Assembly (NCBI RefSeq): GCF_018139145.2
Contig: NC_059480.1
Coordinates: 10,602,428-10,666,427, forward strand
Length of the DNA: 64,000 nucleotides
Direction: 5' to 3'
From: Gymnogyps californianus
Taxonomy: Eukaryota > Chordata > Aves > Accipitriformes > Cathartidae
Below the pieces are notes generated by a model that worked only from the letters and a program-made list of their open reading frames with translations, made no database searches and was not told where the DNA came from. Both the position numbers and the translations under genes were made by a program. Numbering within the stretch: position 1 is the first letter of the stretch; every line of letters starts with the position of its first letter. Positions 1 through 12,908 of this stretch are shown piece by piece.

Positions 1-2230
1 ACTAACCTAGATGATACACATTATAGTGAAACAGCTATAGTGTCCATAATGCCTCCTGCCAACAATCAAGAACCTCAACATACTGGCCTGGCATTTCCAA
101 GGGAAATGGAGGCAGTTTGGGATAGAATTTGGATTCTGCCAGGAGGAGACTGAGGTTATCACTATGCCTCTAACAAAGAGAGGCAGGTGGAGTTAAAGAA
201 ACACAAGTAAAGGCAGAGACAGCAAATCCTATCCCGTCAGCACCCCAGAAGGATTCAATGAAATGTACAGAGAGACATGTAAAGTGGTCCCCTCTTTCTC
301 ACAGTTAAATAGAAAGGCTTCGGGCATGTGCTAGAGGCTTGTATCAACTCCCCACACTAGTTCCAGTTTTTCCCCTTTATCATCATGTAATATATGTAGT
401 CCGGATTCTGATCCCCTTGGTGATGCTGAATAGCATCCCTGGGTATGTGAATACAAACAATTCATGATGGAATGCATCTGAAGGTGAACATACAGCCCCA
501 CTGGTTACTACATTGCACTCCAAGCATTTAAATGACTACATAAATACTCTATTCTGGGATAAGTGCTGCAAACTGTTACTCTGATTTAGCCAGCTTACTC
601 TACAAAGCCTTCTTTTGAGTTCAATAGGGCTTGTGCATGGAGTGACACTTCAAAGTCAGGACAGTAGCACCCAATCCAATGCAATTAATACCTTGCAATC
701 AAAGAAGTCTGTATCTCAAAAAATTCCTTAGTCTCCAGACAGTATGGAAAGTTGTAAGATACGTGGAAAACGTGGTCTTTCTTCCCTTATTTTATAAAAG
801 GCACTAAAGCCTCCTCTACCAGCAATGAGCCATTGCCATAAATCTAAATGAAGAAAGCCTGTTCACTGAGCAAAGACAAAACAAGTTACTGTATATCACA
901 GCAGAGGAAGGATCTAAAGATCAAAGGGTAAATACCATTTCCTGCAATGTGTTTTTCCAGGATACAGCTTACTCAGCTTCTGAGCTGCTCTACAGTAGAG
1001 AAAGAAAAGCTATGAAAGGGTGGGAGCAGTGCATGTTTAGGCTCTGGTAGATAAACACCAGACACCAAAAAAAAAGCCATGCTTGCGTAGTGGAATCAAT
1101 GTCTGTAGCCATATGAAATGGCCCCTTTTTTCTGTTGTGTCTTTTTTCCTAGTATTTCATTTGATATGTTCTTCTCCCATATTAGCTCTTTTAGGCTTAG
1201 TCAAAGTCAAACAAATGAGAAGTGTGGCTATGAATTCAAACTCCTAACTGCATACCTTGTTTTGCTACAAAGAGCAACGCTTACTTGATGGCTCCTGATG
1301 GCCTGTGGATAAAGGCCACTTCACTACTCTATTCATAGCACAGCATGTCACTCTGTCCTTAAATCTAAGAAACGTATTGTACAACATTATATGATGATGA
1401 TGATGTATAGAGAGAAAAAACACATCACAAAACCAGCTACAAACACAAAAGTAATAGCAATTTTGAGAGCTTTTTTGAAAGGCTTCAAATTCCAGCTCTC
1501 AAAGTTATCAAAGTAAAACCTTTCTCCTCACTGCATTATATCCTTTACCTGTATTGATTATTCCTTTGTATTGCAGTGCCCCTAGGTTTTCCCAAGAGGT
1601 TCTTACAGAGCATTAGGGACTGCAAGTGCTATGGATTCTAGCAAAAATGCTGTGAAAGGGAAAGCACCAGAAGTGATCTGGAGTCCTTCTCACACACTGA
1701 ACCTCTCAACAATGCCTCCCACATACTCGCTTTCAGGCACAAAGATGCTTCTCTATCACAAAGAGAAAAGATGGGGTAGGAGTAGATGTGCTGCCACTGT
1801 GGGAGGGTTAAATACCACGCTTAACAGTGCTGGCTTTCACAACAAACACACAGCCAGGTGCTACAACAGTTTGAGACTAGGCAGCAAGACCCTCCATACA
1901 CGCTGCCCACCTCACCAGTCTCATGGGAGAGCCTCTGAGCAAGCACTCAGAGTCAGGATGGTACAGGGAGTGCTCATGGGCCAGGAGGTAGGAGGCAAAA
2001 TTCATTTCTGAAGCCATTCACTCTGTTAGGATGCTGCTCTGTTTGCCAGATGAGCCCAGTTCTGCGGTCAGAAAGAGAGTATCTCAGCTGAGAGAAAGGA
2101 AGGAGATAGAACACATTAATCATGGAAACACTAGTGTTATTAGCCCACTCAGGTAGGTGAGGTCTACAGGTCTAAAAAATACACAGAGCCCTGCAAAAGC
2201 CAGCCATAGTCTCTCTCAGAAGAAAGAAAC
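1..2230. other. Non-coding stretch, no gene seen
   Basis: AT-rich sequence of mixed composition. Open frames here are short and resemble no family I know; the longest (about 126 codons, 1631-2011, plus strand) has no domain-like pattern and is best read as chance. The only local structure I see is a short ATG/GAT trinucleotide run near 1.4 kb. Confidence 0.6.
1391..1405. repeat. (ATG)5 microsatellite
   Basis: Five perfect copies of ATG in a row in AT-rich sequence. It is short and may vary in length between individuals. Confidence 0.8.
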
Positions 2231-2261
2231 ATGATTAAGACAGTCTTTCATTCTCCTTTTC

Positions 2262-2275
2262 TTTTTTTTTTTTTT
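2262..2275. repeat. T14 homopolymer followed by C5
   Basis: Fourteen T followed at once by five C. This is a simple pyrimidine tract. A CCCTAG follows it, so it looks superficially like a plus-strand 3' splice site, but no coding exon follows. Confidence 0.8.
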
Positions 2276-2562
2276 CCCCCTAGGAGGGAGGAACTGAATG
2301 TACATCTGCCCTGGCCTCTGAACACTGAACAGTCAGTGAGGGCCACAGCTACTGCTGGGCTGAGGCACACACACCAGTGCTGGTCACAATTCAGAAGTCA
2401 TCATGTAGCCACAGTTCCCACATGGCAGACTGAGATATTCCTGTAAGTATGGGGAAAGTAGCTATTGCTATGTGGTAACTGTGGGTGAAGTCTAACTTTC
2501 TCAAATGATGACTACCACAGCCAGCCCAGAGCAAAGAGGGCTCCTTTGTTTGTTTTTACCCC

Positions 2563-2710
2563 AAAGCAAGGGCCTGAGGTTTTTCTTTATTTATTTGTTT
2601 TTCCCTGACAGCTAGGGACTACACTCCTTTTGTTCTAGAAGCCAAGGGCTGGTTTGTTTTACATTCCCCTGACAACCAAGGCTCTATGGTGGGTTTTCCT
2701 GACTCAAGAG
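2563..2710. repeat. Degenerate internal repetition (unclassified)
   Basis: Two stretches about 63-76 bases apart share order and wording: AAGCAAGGGCCTGAGG at 2563 resembles AAGCCAAGGGCTGG at 2639, and CCCTGACAGCTAGGGA at 2603 resembles CCCCTGACAACCAAGG near 2666. A third weak echo follows at 2694. This fits an old, decayed local duplication or part of an unclassified repeat. I cannot name a family. Confidence 0.25.
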
Positions 2711-4606
2711 ACAGACCAGTTATTTACTTCAGTGAAGAGAGACAGCTTCAGGTATGCCCCAGAGTGAGATACCCCCTGGGGTTTAGGACAACGTTTGAGG
2801 ACAGTATTTATCCTCGTTTGTCAGAGTAGCTAGCAGTGGTAGAGACCCCTTCTTGTCTGTTCTTCACCTTATCGGCTGTCCAAACAACTGTTTATGAGTG
2901 CCCTACCTAAATGCTACCCAGAGAGTCCTTGCAGACAGCCAGTGCAGCTATGTGGCTGCACCTCTGCTGTCCCTCTCCTGTGATCATAGTCAACATCCAC
3001 AAAGAACAGGTAATTCTCTCCACCACTCCTACTTTTAGCAGTCCACAAGCTGATGAGCCATTTCTTTCTGTCATTGTAACATACGCCTTTGCCTCTAGAA
3101 GCACAAATGCACCCCTCTAATCATATTGATAATGTCTATGGAGATGGACTGACTTCACAATTGTCAGCCTTCCTCTATATTCACGCCACCAATCCTTTGT
3201 ATCAGAACATGCCTCTTCCTCTCCTCTATGCGATAAATACTAACAACCATTTTGCTGTTAATCCAGAGGCATTGCTTCATACTCCCAAAAGCTCCTTCAA
3301 AACAAGTTATACTTTATTCTCACTTAGGAGGAACAGGATAGTTTCTACTAATATTGTCTGTTCTATTGCCAAAATGGAAACCACTTTTTCCTCACATTAA
3401 TCTATATCAGTATATTTAACTATGCTCTACCACGCAGAAATATCTATTCTTTCTTAGTTTTATATAGCAGCTTTCAAGTCCAGTGGTTTTCATGCAAAGG
3501 TTTTATTTTAAAGGCTAAAAAAAAAAAAAAAATCACAAAAACTGAGGAAAAAGACAGTGAGATTGCAGCTATATTGAAATGACATCAAGTGAACGCAAAT
3601 TTGTAAAAGGCAATGACATTGTACATTGATATTAAGGTGTCTTTTTAAAATATCACAAGTACAATCAGCTTTGGCACTGTTTCCCTGTCTGAATCCGAGG
3701 TTTCTCCCTGGTTTTATTTTAGTATCTTTTCTGAGCGTTAAACAATTCAGCCAACCGCTTAACTCTAAGCATGTGAGTAGTCCCACTAAGTGCCTTCTGA
3801 ATGTGAATTATCCTTAGTTCTCAAAAAGCCATTCAAATTGTATTTAAATGTAGAGAACTTTCATACCTGCAAAAATCTAAAAGTAAACAATTTACCATCC
3901 AAGTTTATAGCAAGCACTTCAACTAGGCAATAATGTTGACACTCATTGGCTTAGTTCTTTATTTTATGGAGAAAACATACAGAAAAACTCACTCCATTTA
4001 CCAATCCTTTGGGAGATTTTCATTACTGGCCTTATATAACAGCAATTGAAGATAGAAACAAAATATTATTTAACAAGGTTTTATATGACAACATAAAGAG
4101 TGACTGCTAGCTGAGTGTTGATTCAGACATATTTCTGCCAAGGTCACTTCCCTGCCAAAATATACTTCCAATAACCATACATAAATTTTATTTTTAATAA
4201 ATAACCACTAAATGGTTGTATAAACAGAGTAAACTGTGGGTAACTGTAGTTCATAATGAATATCTGTTGTAGCAACATTAACAAATACCTCGCACAGACT
4301 GACTGCAAGTCAGTGCCACTGTCAGTAGCTTGTTGGTTGGTGGCAAACCAAATGATGTTGGAACACATCAGTGGTTTCCCTTGGTGAGAAATCTACATCC
4401 TCGCTACATCAGCTTTCACACTCCTGAAGTATCCCTCATGTTTGTACTTGTCAGACATTTGGCTTTGGAAACCTTACAATTTATAAAGGAATAGTCACTG
4501 ACCCGGAAAGTCACTGTGGCAAGACTGTTCCCTATACCATGCCCAAAACATAAACATGCTTATATGGAGGCCATGTGGTCTGAAGTTTGAAATAGGAGTC
4601 TGAGAT
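2711..4606. other. Non-coding stretch, no gene seen
   Basis: AT-rich sequence with short open frames that show no domain pattern. It contains the A16 tract at 3517-3532. I see no convincing exon, RNA gene or interspersed repeat. Confidence 0.55.
3517..3532. repeat. A16 homopolymer
   Basis: Sixteen consecutive A residues. The upstream bases do not resemble a known SINE or LINE 3' end, so I call it only a homopolymer. Confidence 0.8.
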
Positions 4607-4626
4607 AAAAAAAAAAAAAAAAAAAA
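4607..4626. repeat. A20 homopolymer beside a MIR relic
   Basis: Twenty consecutive A residues directly abut the left edge of the MIR-like segment. MIR elements do not normally start with poly(A), so the tract is either an independent expansion or the tail of another unrecognised insertion that broke the MIR. Confidence 0.8.
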
Positions 4627-4740
4627 GTCAGCTACCAACTCCTTGTGTGACCTTGGGCAAGTCTTTCAACACCCTTATCCTTCAGTTCCCTAACTGCGTA
4701 ACTAAGAGAGTGATGGAGAGGGCTTTGTGAAGGTTATTGA
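4627..4740 (+). mobile_element. MIR SINE relic
   Basis: The segment contains the MIR hallmark TGTGTGACCTTGGGCAAGTC followed by the worn equivalent of the CCTCAGTTTCCTCATCTGTAAAATG block (TTCAGTTCCCTAACTGCG...). MIRs are tRNA-derived SINEs that were active before the amniote radiation, so copies are heavily mutated. The copy is on the plus strand and is truncated at its left side by the A20 tract. Exact ends are uncertain. Confidence 0.75.
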
Positions 4741-7700
4741 TTGATCACTGTTTGCAAAGCCTGCTGAGATGCCACTGGGAAAAGCATTAAACTGTATGTG
4801 TTTAAAGGATCAATGTATGTTATTACATTATTATTGAAATAACAGTAAATACATTGTACAAAAAAATAGAGGAGAAAGGAAGAGAAAAATAGTTGCGGAC
4901 CAACCTGCAAAAGAGGAGTTATATTTGGTACATTATGTCTGATCTTGTAGCAGCAGTTAAAGAAAGCACGAGGAGAACCTTTTGTAAAAAGGGGTCTGAT
5001 GCCAAGGGCACTCAGCACCACCCAGAATTAGGCACCCTCACTCTTCTCAAGGACTGATTTGGAAGCCACCCATTTAAGTCTTCACAGTCATGACCATTCA
5101 TGCAATTTTCTTCAGGTAAATCATCCAATTCCTTCAAAAAGCTGCCTTGTCATTTTCTTGTTACAAAATCAGTTTTATTTTTATGCTTTCCTCAACCACA
5201 TGTATGTTTAGGTAAATTCTGATTTCCCACCTATGCAAATGCAAGGGGCATTTTACACTTTTCTTAAGTACTGACACATTTATGACTGCAATTTCTCTAA
5301 AGTGTCATTCAGCCAAGATTGATTATTTGCTGCATAGTGAGCAGAGGAAAGAGAAAGAGAGGAGCTGTCAAGCATTCTTGCTTTTCTCTTTAAGAAGGAG
5401 GAAAAATAGGCTTATCTTTGGAAAGACAGACCCTTTTATTAAAGGATGAAATGAGCACTGAACAAATAATACGTGGAATTCCAGATATGCTGATACTAAT
5501 GGAAGAAATGGTTAAGATGGCAGAAAAAAACCCTTGTGTTTTCAAAGACTTCAAATGCAGTTGTACAAGGTGGGCCTTTTCCTGGTGAGACTCCATTAAT
5601 TTCCTGGGACTTGCAGATGCATGTGGTCCGTTTGCATGACACATTTAGCCCATTGCCCCTCCCCCCAAAAATTATCAGGTCATGCTTTTCTTAATTTATT
5701 CCATTTCTCAAGCTTCCTCTTACATCTTAAAATAGTATTGTCATTCCTACCTCCCTGAGGCCAGTGAACGTCTCCACTGCAAATTATCAGTATCTTCCAT
5801 CAGCCTTTTCTTATTGGTGTACTCTGGAATTATTATATAATCAAGATTTGCAACAAGCTACATAGAATACAAAGGTACCTTTTCTCAAATATTTCTCTCT
5901 CAAAAACAAATAACAAAGAAAGCCACCTTGATTCCCCACGACCTGAAAATTTGCAGTAACTGCTTTGACAGAATAATAGGATTCCTTTCATTTTTACTGT
6001 TATAATCCTTGTAAAATAACGGCCAAGGACAAGGTTCTGATACCTTTATCAACAGAAAATACCATTGAAATCTGAGAATCTTCCAATTGACTTTGACAAC
6101 TTGCAGAGTAAGGCTATTAAATTAACCAAGTCACATCTGTGAATTCTAAACAAAGACCCCAACATATGGTTCAACACCTTTGCCACTGCTGTTAGAAGAC
6201 GTATGTATTTACTTATTAAGCTTAGACATTCAAATAGACTTATAGCCTATTCTAAAAATAATAATGAAAAGTTGTGTCTCCAATTAGTCAAAAAAACTAT
6301 ATAGCATATGTTTCTATAGACCCAGATATTAGATAAGGTGTGGGCATTTGCAGCATAATTGTCCCACTAAACCTATAACATCACCTTTAAATGGAGGTGA
6401 CAGTTCTTCCCATCTGTGGTAAGAACTCAGCCTGCTTAACAGTAAAAGCTGTGGTAAAAAACTCACCCCCTCCACCTGTCTCATACAGAAACAGCCAAAA
6501 TGTGCTCCACTTACAGTTTTGTTAAATGAAGTAATGTCCATTGGGGACTGAACAGAAACTATTATACCTCTTTTGCACAGGACCATACAGTTGATATATG
6601 GCCTAACGTGTTTTAAACTAGAGCTATATAAACAAAGCAGAGCAGCCAACTCCCAATATTTGACCTGGATTTTACATAATGTATCCAAAGGTAGATTCAC
6701 TGAAATTTTACAAGGACATTGCATTCATTTTGCCTTTTTTCATGGGTCACTGTAGCAGCACACTCAATGGCTATTATGCTTAGCTAAGTTTAGAATATTG
6801 TGTCTGCTTCTGAAGTACATTGGCTCTTCCCAACTCTAAATAAACCACTGAAAGGCTTCAGGAAGCTTTTCAGCATTAGAGCACATGCAGCTAACTTGCA
6901 ACAACTGGGTTTTGCATTGTGTGTTTGATGCAGACTGTGGGCTCTGGGCAAGGCCAGAAAGTTGGAATTTTTTTTTTTTTTTTAATATATATATATTATT
7001 TTTAAGATGTGGGGATCCTTTCTCACAGGCAATATTTGAAAAGCTGTCTAACAATCACCAGAAAAATGTCAGGTAAGATGTAGGAAAAAAGCTGGAGACC
7101 AAAACACGGTGCTATGTGACAAATGCACATTCACAGCAAGGCCTATGCAATTGCTAGGAACACTCAGCTGCCCATACAGTATCTCTCTTCCTCAGGGCCA
7201 AAGCCACATTGCACTTTCCAACTCTTGCCCACAGCCCAGTCTGTATGAACTCCACGGGGAACATTTAACTGTCTATAGCGTCTGAATCCTTCAAACTCAG
7301 GCTTAGGGGTTAACTGGGATATGTGTTCCCCTAGCACCCTGCAAAGGCAGAAAGCCCAGTCCTTCAGTACAATAATCTTACGTTTAGTGTTATGCGACAG
7401 AGGACATACTACTGCCTTGTAAAGCAATGGAAAAGTTCCTGCATGGTTTTGAAAGCATCCTTTTTCCACACCAGCTTTCACAGACATGCCTCTCCATCCC
7501 CCCAGGTTGCAGCACACCTGCCAGTAACTCACAGATGCTTTCAAATTCCTGAATTAGAACACAGGTGGAGCTCAAGGCACTATACCATGATTATTTCAAA
7601 CACTGCAACCTGTATGGGTTTTAAGCACTGCCACTGGTCCCAGAGATGACTGTTAAAAGTACTAATGACTAGGACAAGGCTCTTTAAGAAACAAGGAAGC

Positions 7701-8225
7701 ACGTTCATGTCTTCTCTTTAAAGTGTTATTTTTCACTCACATATTGTGCAATTAAAACAACAACTTCAAAGTCTCAACGCGTAATAAGCATCACACAGAG
7801 GGAAAGGAGAATATATGAGAGCTTAACTCCAAGCTGCTGCGAGCTGATTTCATATCAAACTAGACAAAACACAGTAAGTCTTAAGGCTCTTCAAAAGGAC
7901 AGAGTTTATCACAGGTTGCAATTTGGCCCAGTTGACTGACATTTTAACTCTCCATCCAAGCCTGAAACTTGGCAGACAACACAAGTTTCTTTTTCTCCTC
8001 AGTGAGGTATCTGATTTTCTTTTGAGTATGCAAGCAATTGGGCCTAACGTTCACTTTTGCTGCACAGACATGAATTGATTTGACAAGACAAATTACAAGA
8101 AAACAAAAAAAAATGTTCTAAATTTAAAGTATGATATAAAGTCAGTGCTAAAGCTGAATCACTATTAATGTTCTCCTCACAAGAAAGTTATTTCCTGGAG
8201 GCAAGATCAGCAGCCACAGCCTCAG
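4741..8225. other. Non-coding stretch, no gene seen
   Basis: AT-rich sequence with only short, pattern-free open frames, such as the 131-codon minus-strand frame at 6329-6724 and the 126-codon minus-strand frame at 7164-7544. It holds the T16/(AT)n tract near 6.97 kb. No exon, RNA gene or repeat family was recognised. Confidence 0.55.
6968..6997. repeat. T16 tract followed by (AT)n
   Basis: Sixteen T residues run into A and then an alternating AT tract of about 12 bases. A simple low-complexity tract, probably unstable in length. Confidence 0.8.
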
Positions 8226-8231
8226 GCTTAC
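8226..8231 (-). promoter_or_regulatory. Candidate splice donor (minus strand)
   Basis: On the minus strand the sequence reads GTGCAG|GTAAGC, a close match to the vertebrate 5' splice consensus. It lies about 150 bases downstream of where the TATA-like box at 8412-8419 would start transcription. The strength of the site is seen directly; its use is inferred. Confidence 0.35.
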
Positions 8232-8385
8232 CTGCACGCAGACAGCAAGGGCCAGCAGCAGCCAGGGCTCCTCAGGGCCGGGCCAGGCCAGGCCAGGGCA
8301 GCCCCAGCATCAGGCACTGGTGCAGAGATGGGCCAAGCAGGGCTGCAGCAAAGCTAGAGACCAGTACTGTCATGGCATTCCTCAG
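8232..8385 (-). ncRNA. Candidate non-coding first exon
   Basis: This is a hypothetical minus-strand first exon bounded by an expected start about 30 bases below a TATTTAAG box and by the donor GTGCAG|GTAAGC. The first ATG (CCATGACAG context) opens a frame of about 33 codons with a hydrophobic, leucine-rich start that stops inside the exon, so it would encode no full protein here. The exon is GC-rich and includes the GGCCA repeats. It could be the 5' UTR of a gene whose later exons lie to the left, a long non-coding RNA, or the product of an LTR promoter. Nothing in the sequence identifies the product. Confidence 0.25.
8276..8297. repeat. GGCCA minisatellite
   Basis: About four tandem copies of a GGCCA-type unit, the first being GGCCG. 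It lies inside the GC-rich patch. Confidence 0.7.
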
Positions 8386-8411
8386 GAAGTGAGTTTGGCC
8401 CCTAGGCTGGG

Positions 8412-8419
8412 CTTAAATA
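8412..8419 (-). promoter_or_regulatory. Candidate TATA box (TATTTAAG, minus strand)
   Basis: The minus strand reads TATTTAAG, an accepted TATA variant. It sits just below a GC-rich proximal segment with a CACCTG E-box and C-rich boxes, and above the candidate spliced exon. This arrangement is what makes it look like a core promoter rather than a random AT word. Confidence 0.35.
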
Positions 8420-8520
8420 GGGCTCCTGGGCCCAGGGGCAGGCGTGGGGAGGCCCCAGGTGAGGCTGATCAGGGCAATTAAGGCCCTCAGGCCCTGCCCG
8501 TGGCAACCTGTTTCGGGGAC

Positions 8521-9329
8521 GTCCAGAAAGCAGGTGTGAAATACTGGGCTGAACCTCACCTTCAGCTTCCAAATCTGGCAACTATCCCCTCAGAGTTTCC
8601 AATGACTCCCAATTTTAAAACATTTTCCCTCTTTTCTCAAATGGCCTTGCAATTATGCCTGATTTTGTAGTTGTTTTTTAAGCCTGACAACTAACACGTG
8701 AATTTGACTTTGAACACAGAATCAGTTACAAGAAGTGGGGAGATGGAAAATACCTCTTTGGTTATACAGTGCGTCCCATGCCAATGGAGAGTTGTTCCTA
8801 CAACTTTTCTGCCCTTTGAAACCATTCAAGGCATGAGACTTCCACCAGCTCCCTCGGGAGGTAATTCTACACCATATGAAGTAACGTTTCCTGATAGTCA
8901 GCCTAAATTTTCTTTTGCCCAATTTCATGCCTTTATTCCTAATAATACACCCTTCAGCCATCCTAAAAATCCTCTCTCTTAACATTTGGACCCTTGCAGT
9001 ATGCTAGACAGTTCACGTATCCTCTTTAGTCATTGTTTCCTCATTCAGATATTTCTTTTGGAAAATAAACTTGGCAGAGACCACAAGACAGCTCTATTAC
9101 CATCAAGCCTCCTGTGAATGCAACTGGAAAAAGAAAAGCTCCTCAGTTAAGTACTTCAATGTGCAAATAACACACTTTGGAGTTAATAGAAATCCCCAGA
9201 GTGGTGATTCTCAGAAGCTCTGTACATGGAAATCTCACTCCGGGACAGAGAAGGAGCTTGAACCGGCTTAGGAATTGAGGAGGAAGATAGTATGTTCTCA
9301 TCACTAAAGCACATGAGTTGGATTATCTG
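8521..9329. other. Non-coding stretch, no gene seen
   Basis: Background-composition sequence between the GC-rich patch and the second MIR relic. Short open frames on both strands overlap one another without any domain pattern. Confidence 0.55.
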
Positions 9330-9412
9330 AAGCTACTCCTGGCTCTGCCATCAAACTACTGTGTGGTCTCCTGTGCCTTTGTTTCCCTATCTATCAAATG
9401 GGTTTATGGGAA
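9330..9412 (+). mobile_element. MIR SINE relic
   Basis: The plus strand reads TGGCTCTGCCATCAAACTAC, then a worn form of the CTGTGTGACCTTGGGC block, then TGCCTTTGTTTCCCTATCT with CAAATGGG. This order matches the MIR core-to-tail consensus (CTCTGCCACTAACTAGCTG ... TTTCCTCATCTGTAAAATGG). It is an old, strongly diverged copy with approximate ends. Confidence 0.7.
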
Positions 9413-12400
9413 TTTGGCTTCTTTTTTTTCCTCTTAGTCTTTCTTTTCAGTCTCAGATTTCAACCCTGGGGCAAGTAAAAAATTGAGGGGAGAAAAGTAC
9501 CACAGAAAAAAATTCCCTGCAAAATGCCTTGAGCCCTAAAAGCATCAGCTTATGTACCACGTATACAGTTCAAATACTGAAGGAATTAAAAATTTCCTCC
9601 TGCTCACTTGATGAGGAGGAAGCAAAACACTTCCCAAACTCAAGGAACAATTTGTGACAAAGGTCTGTCAAAGGTCTGTAGGGTGGTGCTGACATTCCAG
9701 GTTTGACTGGGAAGCGAACAGGAGAACGGAAATCTGTCAAATGATATGATGGACTGCTTCCTTGCTCTCCATCCAGCACATGAGCACTGATGTAAGTTGT
9801 AGCTGGGGTGTGACTAGAGTACCTTGTTTGGAAGCATTCTTGGTGCAAATCTCAGCACCACTATGCTATGTTGGTATGATACTGACAGACTAGTTTAGAG
9901 GAGATGAGAAGCACCATTTAGCTTCCCTAGCACTAAACAGCTCCAGGAACCACAACACTCACCAGAACCTAAACCCCAAGCTAAATTTTGTACTGAGTTT
10001 GCGGCACCCATCCCTGATCATTCATCACTTCCTACAGATAGTATGTCTACTAACCACCTCGGCATCAGGACCCAAAACCAGCTGCAGTTTTTTTGTCATG
10101 ACCCAAATTACACAGTGGGATTTGGATGAACTGCAAGAAATTGCAGCTGGATTTTCAAACCTGCATGGGAAGAAAACCAGAACAACTTTCTGCAAGCCAA
10201 AGGGAAATTTCTCCAGTCTCTATTTTCCAGGGCTAAAAAGCCAGAATAGAAACTAGTTTTTACAAAGATTAACCTTATGAGGTAGAGGCACAGGGACATA
10301 ACATTCACTACCTCCAGTCTTTTTCTTGCATTCCTGCTCCTGGCCATTCACAGCTGAACACAGGTACCAAAAGGTTTTCCAGGAACTGAGTACTCTATGC
10401 CAGAACTGAATAATTGTGAATGGGTTTACCACCCAAATGAGATGGCCCTGTGCTTCAGAAAGTATTTCAGAAAAGAGAATTCTTCCTCCTCTGCATCAGC
10501 CTCCCAAATTGTTTTGGTTCAGCTTCAGCCGATCTTTTCTAAGCCTATGATTGTTTGATTAGAGCAGTATAAGGAAAATCTGGCAAAGCCATACCTCATC
10601 TCCTTACTGACAGCCCTTGTACCTCTTTGTGAGTTAAAACAGTACAGTACATGTAATCTGAGTTCATCTACAGGTTATTTCCTATCATTACTGAAAGTGA
10701 ATCATCTAATACCATATGATGAGAGCTAAGTCAGAGCCAAGTCCTCAATATAGTCTCCTTAACCACACGACAATGACTCCTTTTCCTGTATTATTTTCCT
10801 ATCTTTTTACTGCATCCTGTAAGACTAGGCTTAATTTTGCAGAAGTACACAATTACAAGGATGAACTGGACAACGTCTCTTGCTCTCATACTAGTCTTTC
10901 TCTGTTCATTTCATAAACCATCATGTGAAAACTTAGCAAAAATTGCCATGTCTACCAAGAGGACTTTCAAGATTAATTCAACATTGTTGTTGACTAGCCT
11001 GAAACTCAATAGCAGCCCACTATGATGAACAATTGTAACACCTCTGCCCACACTATGTCTATCAAAAATACTATTATCCCATAACTTTATGTTTATACCC
11101 AATTATTTTTACAAAGGGGAGGAAAACCATGAAGAATACTCCCCACCTTTTGGTAGATTTTCAATGGGAAACTGAGTTCTTTCTTCAAAGGAATATGTAG
11201 GAAAAAACTCATTTGTCTCTGCTCTGAAATGAAAGCACACATGATTACCCCTCTAATCAATCATGTCCTTTGTATTTATCTAGTTTGGTATGGTTTGTAT
11301 TTTCATGATATTCTTCTTATTGTAAAGAATCCAGTCTCCTATGTGTAGTCAAATCTAGTTTATCAATGCACAAAAAAAATACAGGTATCAATCAATAGCT
11401 TGTCTAAAGAGGCAGCAATGTTATTACTGTTCAGTGACCAGTAACATTAAGTGAATGAGGTGCATATTTCTCCAAATTCTTCTATGAAACTAGTTAGATT
11501 TACGAATACAAAAGTACAGTGGCAAGATCTTTTGAACTGGTAAATCAGAGTAACTTTGCTGGACCTATACCAGTTTGTATCATGGGGGGTCTTGGCCCAC
11601 AGAACAGACCATCAGTGTTCTAAATACACCTTCCTGTCCTACTATATGTATAAAAGATGCTGTATTATCTTAATATGTGTCATCAATACTAAAGGACTTT
11701 GTTATATAAATTTTATATAAATATATTTCTACTGCCATTAGTAGAACTACAACAGCAGAAAACAAGTATAACAAAGACAAATGAAGTCCCATATGGACAC
11801 ATAAAATTTCAATGAAAATTAGTCTCTCCATCTACAAAAGTTAACTGACTCATCTGTAAAAACATTATGTATGAAAAGTAATAATTTTAATGAAGAAGGG
11901 AAGAATAAACCTCTACATTAGAACTGAAAACAAACAGTAGTGAAAGCAGTAAATTGAGCTAATAAGGTCCAGCAAAAACATGAATCACCCAACCCAGCAG
12001 ACAATATTTGAAAAATACAGAGTGGGAACATGCCACAGAGACAAGATGAGACAAAGTAAACATGGCATGTAGAACAGATGCTGCAAAACAAACACAATGG
12101 CAAAAATAATTACGTTAATCAAAGTCTCAAGAGAAAAAAAATCAATATATTGGCAAGTTTCAAAACAGCTGCATCTGGTTTTGGACAACAGAATTTGCAC
12201 TTGCAAAAATCCCACCTGCAAATCCAGCCACAGAGGAGATGCAGGTACAACCCATGCCAGTAATTCATATACAGATGTCTCTAGCTAGCTGGCTGATAGT
12301 GTTTAACACAGTTTAGTATCTGAATTAATGAATGAAAACATTCACCTATTCATAAATAATTTCCAGGTGCATCATTTGCTGCCACAGTTTGCTTATCAGA

Positions 12401-12908
12401 AGGGGACTGCTGAACTTCACTTTACTACTCTATACTTTCAAATTCAGAAGACCAAAGATAGCTACCTAGTCCATGTTCAGTCTTCAATCTTCACGTGTTA
12501 GAAGAGGTTACAGAAGCAATGTTAAACATGCACAACCAAGGAAAATTCTCATCCAGTAATAGATGAGACCTAATCCATAAGGCCTGACCAGTACATATTT
12601 AAGTAAGGAATTAGCACTCAACATGAGCAATGCTTCCAAAAATGGAATCTCAGAAGAGAAAAACATTAGAACAGTGCAAAATATTCCCAGTTCAGTTAAA
12701 GATGTTAACAAGTGCATACGTAAACATGAAATTTCAGAGCCTCTGAAATTTAAAAATACATTCAGATGGTTACAGTTATGTTTCTCTATGATTATGAACC
12801 ACAGGCAAAGTGAAATTGTGGTTCAGCAGGGCTTAACTCAGTTTCTTCAGTTTCTGGAACCAGAAACTGGACTAGCCTTCAGCTCTGATGCAACATTAGA
12901 ATTTTAAC
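9413..12908. other. Non-coding stretch, no gene seen
   Basis: AT-rich DNA with many short open frames and no recognisable exon. A locally very AT-rich piece around 11.69-11.73 kb holds overlapping TATATAAA words. No promoter context or repeat family was recognised. Confidence 0.55.

Larger units (their letters stand above)
8225..8520. other. GC-rich patch
   Basis: About 300 bases of clearly GC-rich sequence embedded in AT-rich DNA. It includes a 12-bp perfect palindrome CCTGGGCCCAGG at 8425-8436 and a short GGCCA minisatellite. CpG density is modest, so it is not a classical CpG island. On the minus strand it reads like a compact promoter followed by a spliced non-coding exon, described separately. 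An alternative I cannot exclude is an unclassified avian repeat such as an old LTR. Confidence 0.6.
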
